Made by a program: the position numbers and the translations under genes
Assembly (NCBI GenBank): GCA_036272735.1
Contig: DATAYF010000546.1
Span: forward strand, 1 to 5,684
Length of the DNA stretch: 5,684 nt
Direction: 5' to 3'
From: DATAYF01 sp036272735
GTDB taxonomy: Bacteria > Chloroflexota > Ktedonobacteria > Ktedonobacterales > Ktedonobacteraceae
In this document: positions 5,564 to 5,684 of the stretch, one piece after another
How positions within the stretch are numbered: position 1 is the first letter of the stretch
Layout of the letters: the number at the start of each line of letters is the position of its first letter
The notes under the pieces: model-generated
Told to the model about the DNA's origin: nothing
The model's database searches: none
What the model saw: the letters and a program-made list of their open reading frames with translations, nothing else

Positions 5564-5684
5564 ATGGCAACACATTCGACTCGTCCCGCTCCGGCGCTCC
5601 AGGCATTGCAATTCGTACTGGCCTACCTTGGTGGCGATCGCTCAAGACGGCGCTGGCTGGCAAACTGGCTTGAATTGCCTCCAC
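5564..5684 (+). CDS. Unknown protein, 5' part only (runs off the window)
   Basis: An ATG at 5564 opens a frame that stays open to the window end, giving 40 residues: it begins MATHSTRPAPALQALQFVLA and continues through GGDRSRRRWLANWLELPP. The ribosome binding site GGAGG (5550-5554) lies nine bases upstream, and a good promoter stands at 5500-5528, so the start is well supported. The visible part has a short polar, Pro-containing lead, an amphipathic Leu/Ala/Gln stretch and an Arg-rich segment. It does not look like a signal peptide or a membrane helix, and I do not recognise the family. It is transcribed away from the insertion sequence and divergently from the nucleoside hydrolase. Confidence 0.7.
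   Translation, partial: MATHSTRPAPALQALQFVLAYLGGDRSRRRWLANWLELPP

Noticed and set aside
5423..5684. Minus-strand frames at 5423-5611 and 5484-5684.
   Set aside because: They run across the insertion sequence end or lie antisense to the well-started plus-strand gene, with no ribosome binding site or recognisable domain.
1..5684. CRISPR array, tRNA, rRNA or a classic defence system.
   Set aside because: No regularly spaced repeats, no tRNA-like cloverleaf or rRNA sequence was noticed, and no nuclease, helicase or toxin-antitoxin gene is present.

Overview
The window is about 5.7 kb of bacterial DNA with moderate GC. Two membrane proteins have an N-terminal cytosolic module, one transmembrane helix, an Ala/Thr/Gln-rich 'ATATAQAQ' stalk and a concanavalin/LamG-like C-terminal domain. 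From memory of the family, this style is frequent in Ktedonobacteria (Chloroflexota: soil, filamentous, spore-forming). That assignment is an inference; no rRNA or tRNA is present to confirm it.

Layout, left to right. Positions 1-215 hold only weak, mutually antisense short reading frames and a small hairpin. Positions 216-1244 and 1322-2608 (both minus) encode two paralogous single-pass membrane proteins. They share the ectodomain but carry different cytosolic heads: a four-cysteine zinc ribbon in one and a DnaJ C-terminal (substrate-binding) type domain without a J domain in the other. The upstream gene has its own extended -10 promoter, which moves its start 42 bases inward from the longest reading frame. 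A perfect TATAAT and a 10-bp tandem repeat lie between the pair. A long hairpin at 2743-2788 separates them from a MIP18/SufT-type iron-sulfur assembly factor (2833-3144, minus), which has a near-consensus promoter. Upstream is an inosine-uridine type nucleoside hydrolase (3262-4200, minus) that must start at TTG.

Positions 4326-5452 are a complete IS630-family insertion sequence. It has 24-bp terminal inverted repeats, a TA target duplication and a transposase gene broken into three reading frames. One break is at an A8 run that forms a canonical -1 slippery heptamer; the other is a separate one-base shift. The element sits in the spacer between the minus-strand nucleoside hydrolase and a plus-strand gene that starts at 5564 and runs off the window. 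That gene has a strong promoter (5500-5528) and ribosome binding site and is not recognisable from the 40 residues visible.

The iron-sulfur factor and the nucleoside hydrolase are ordinary housekeeping or salvage genes. The most interesting content is the pair of membrane proteins: one shared exterior domain coupled to two different interior domains suggests a surface-sensing or scaffold pair of unknown function.
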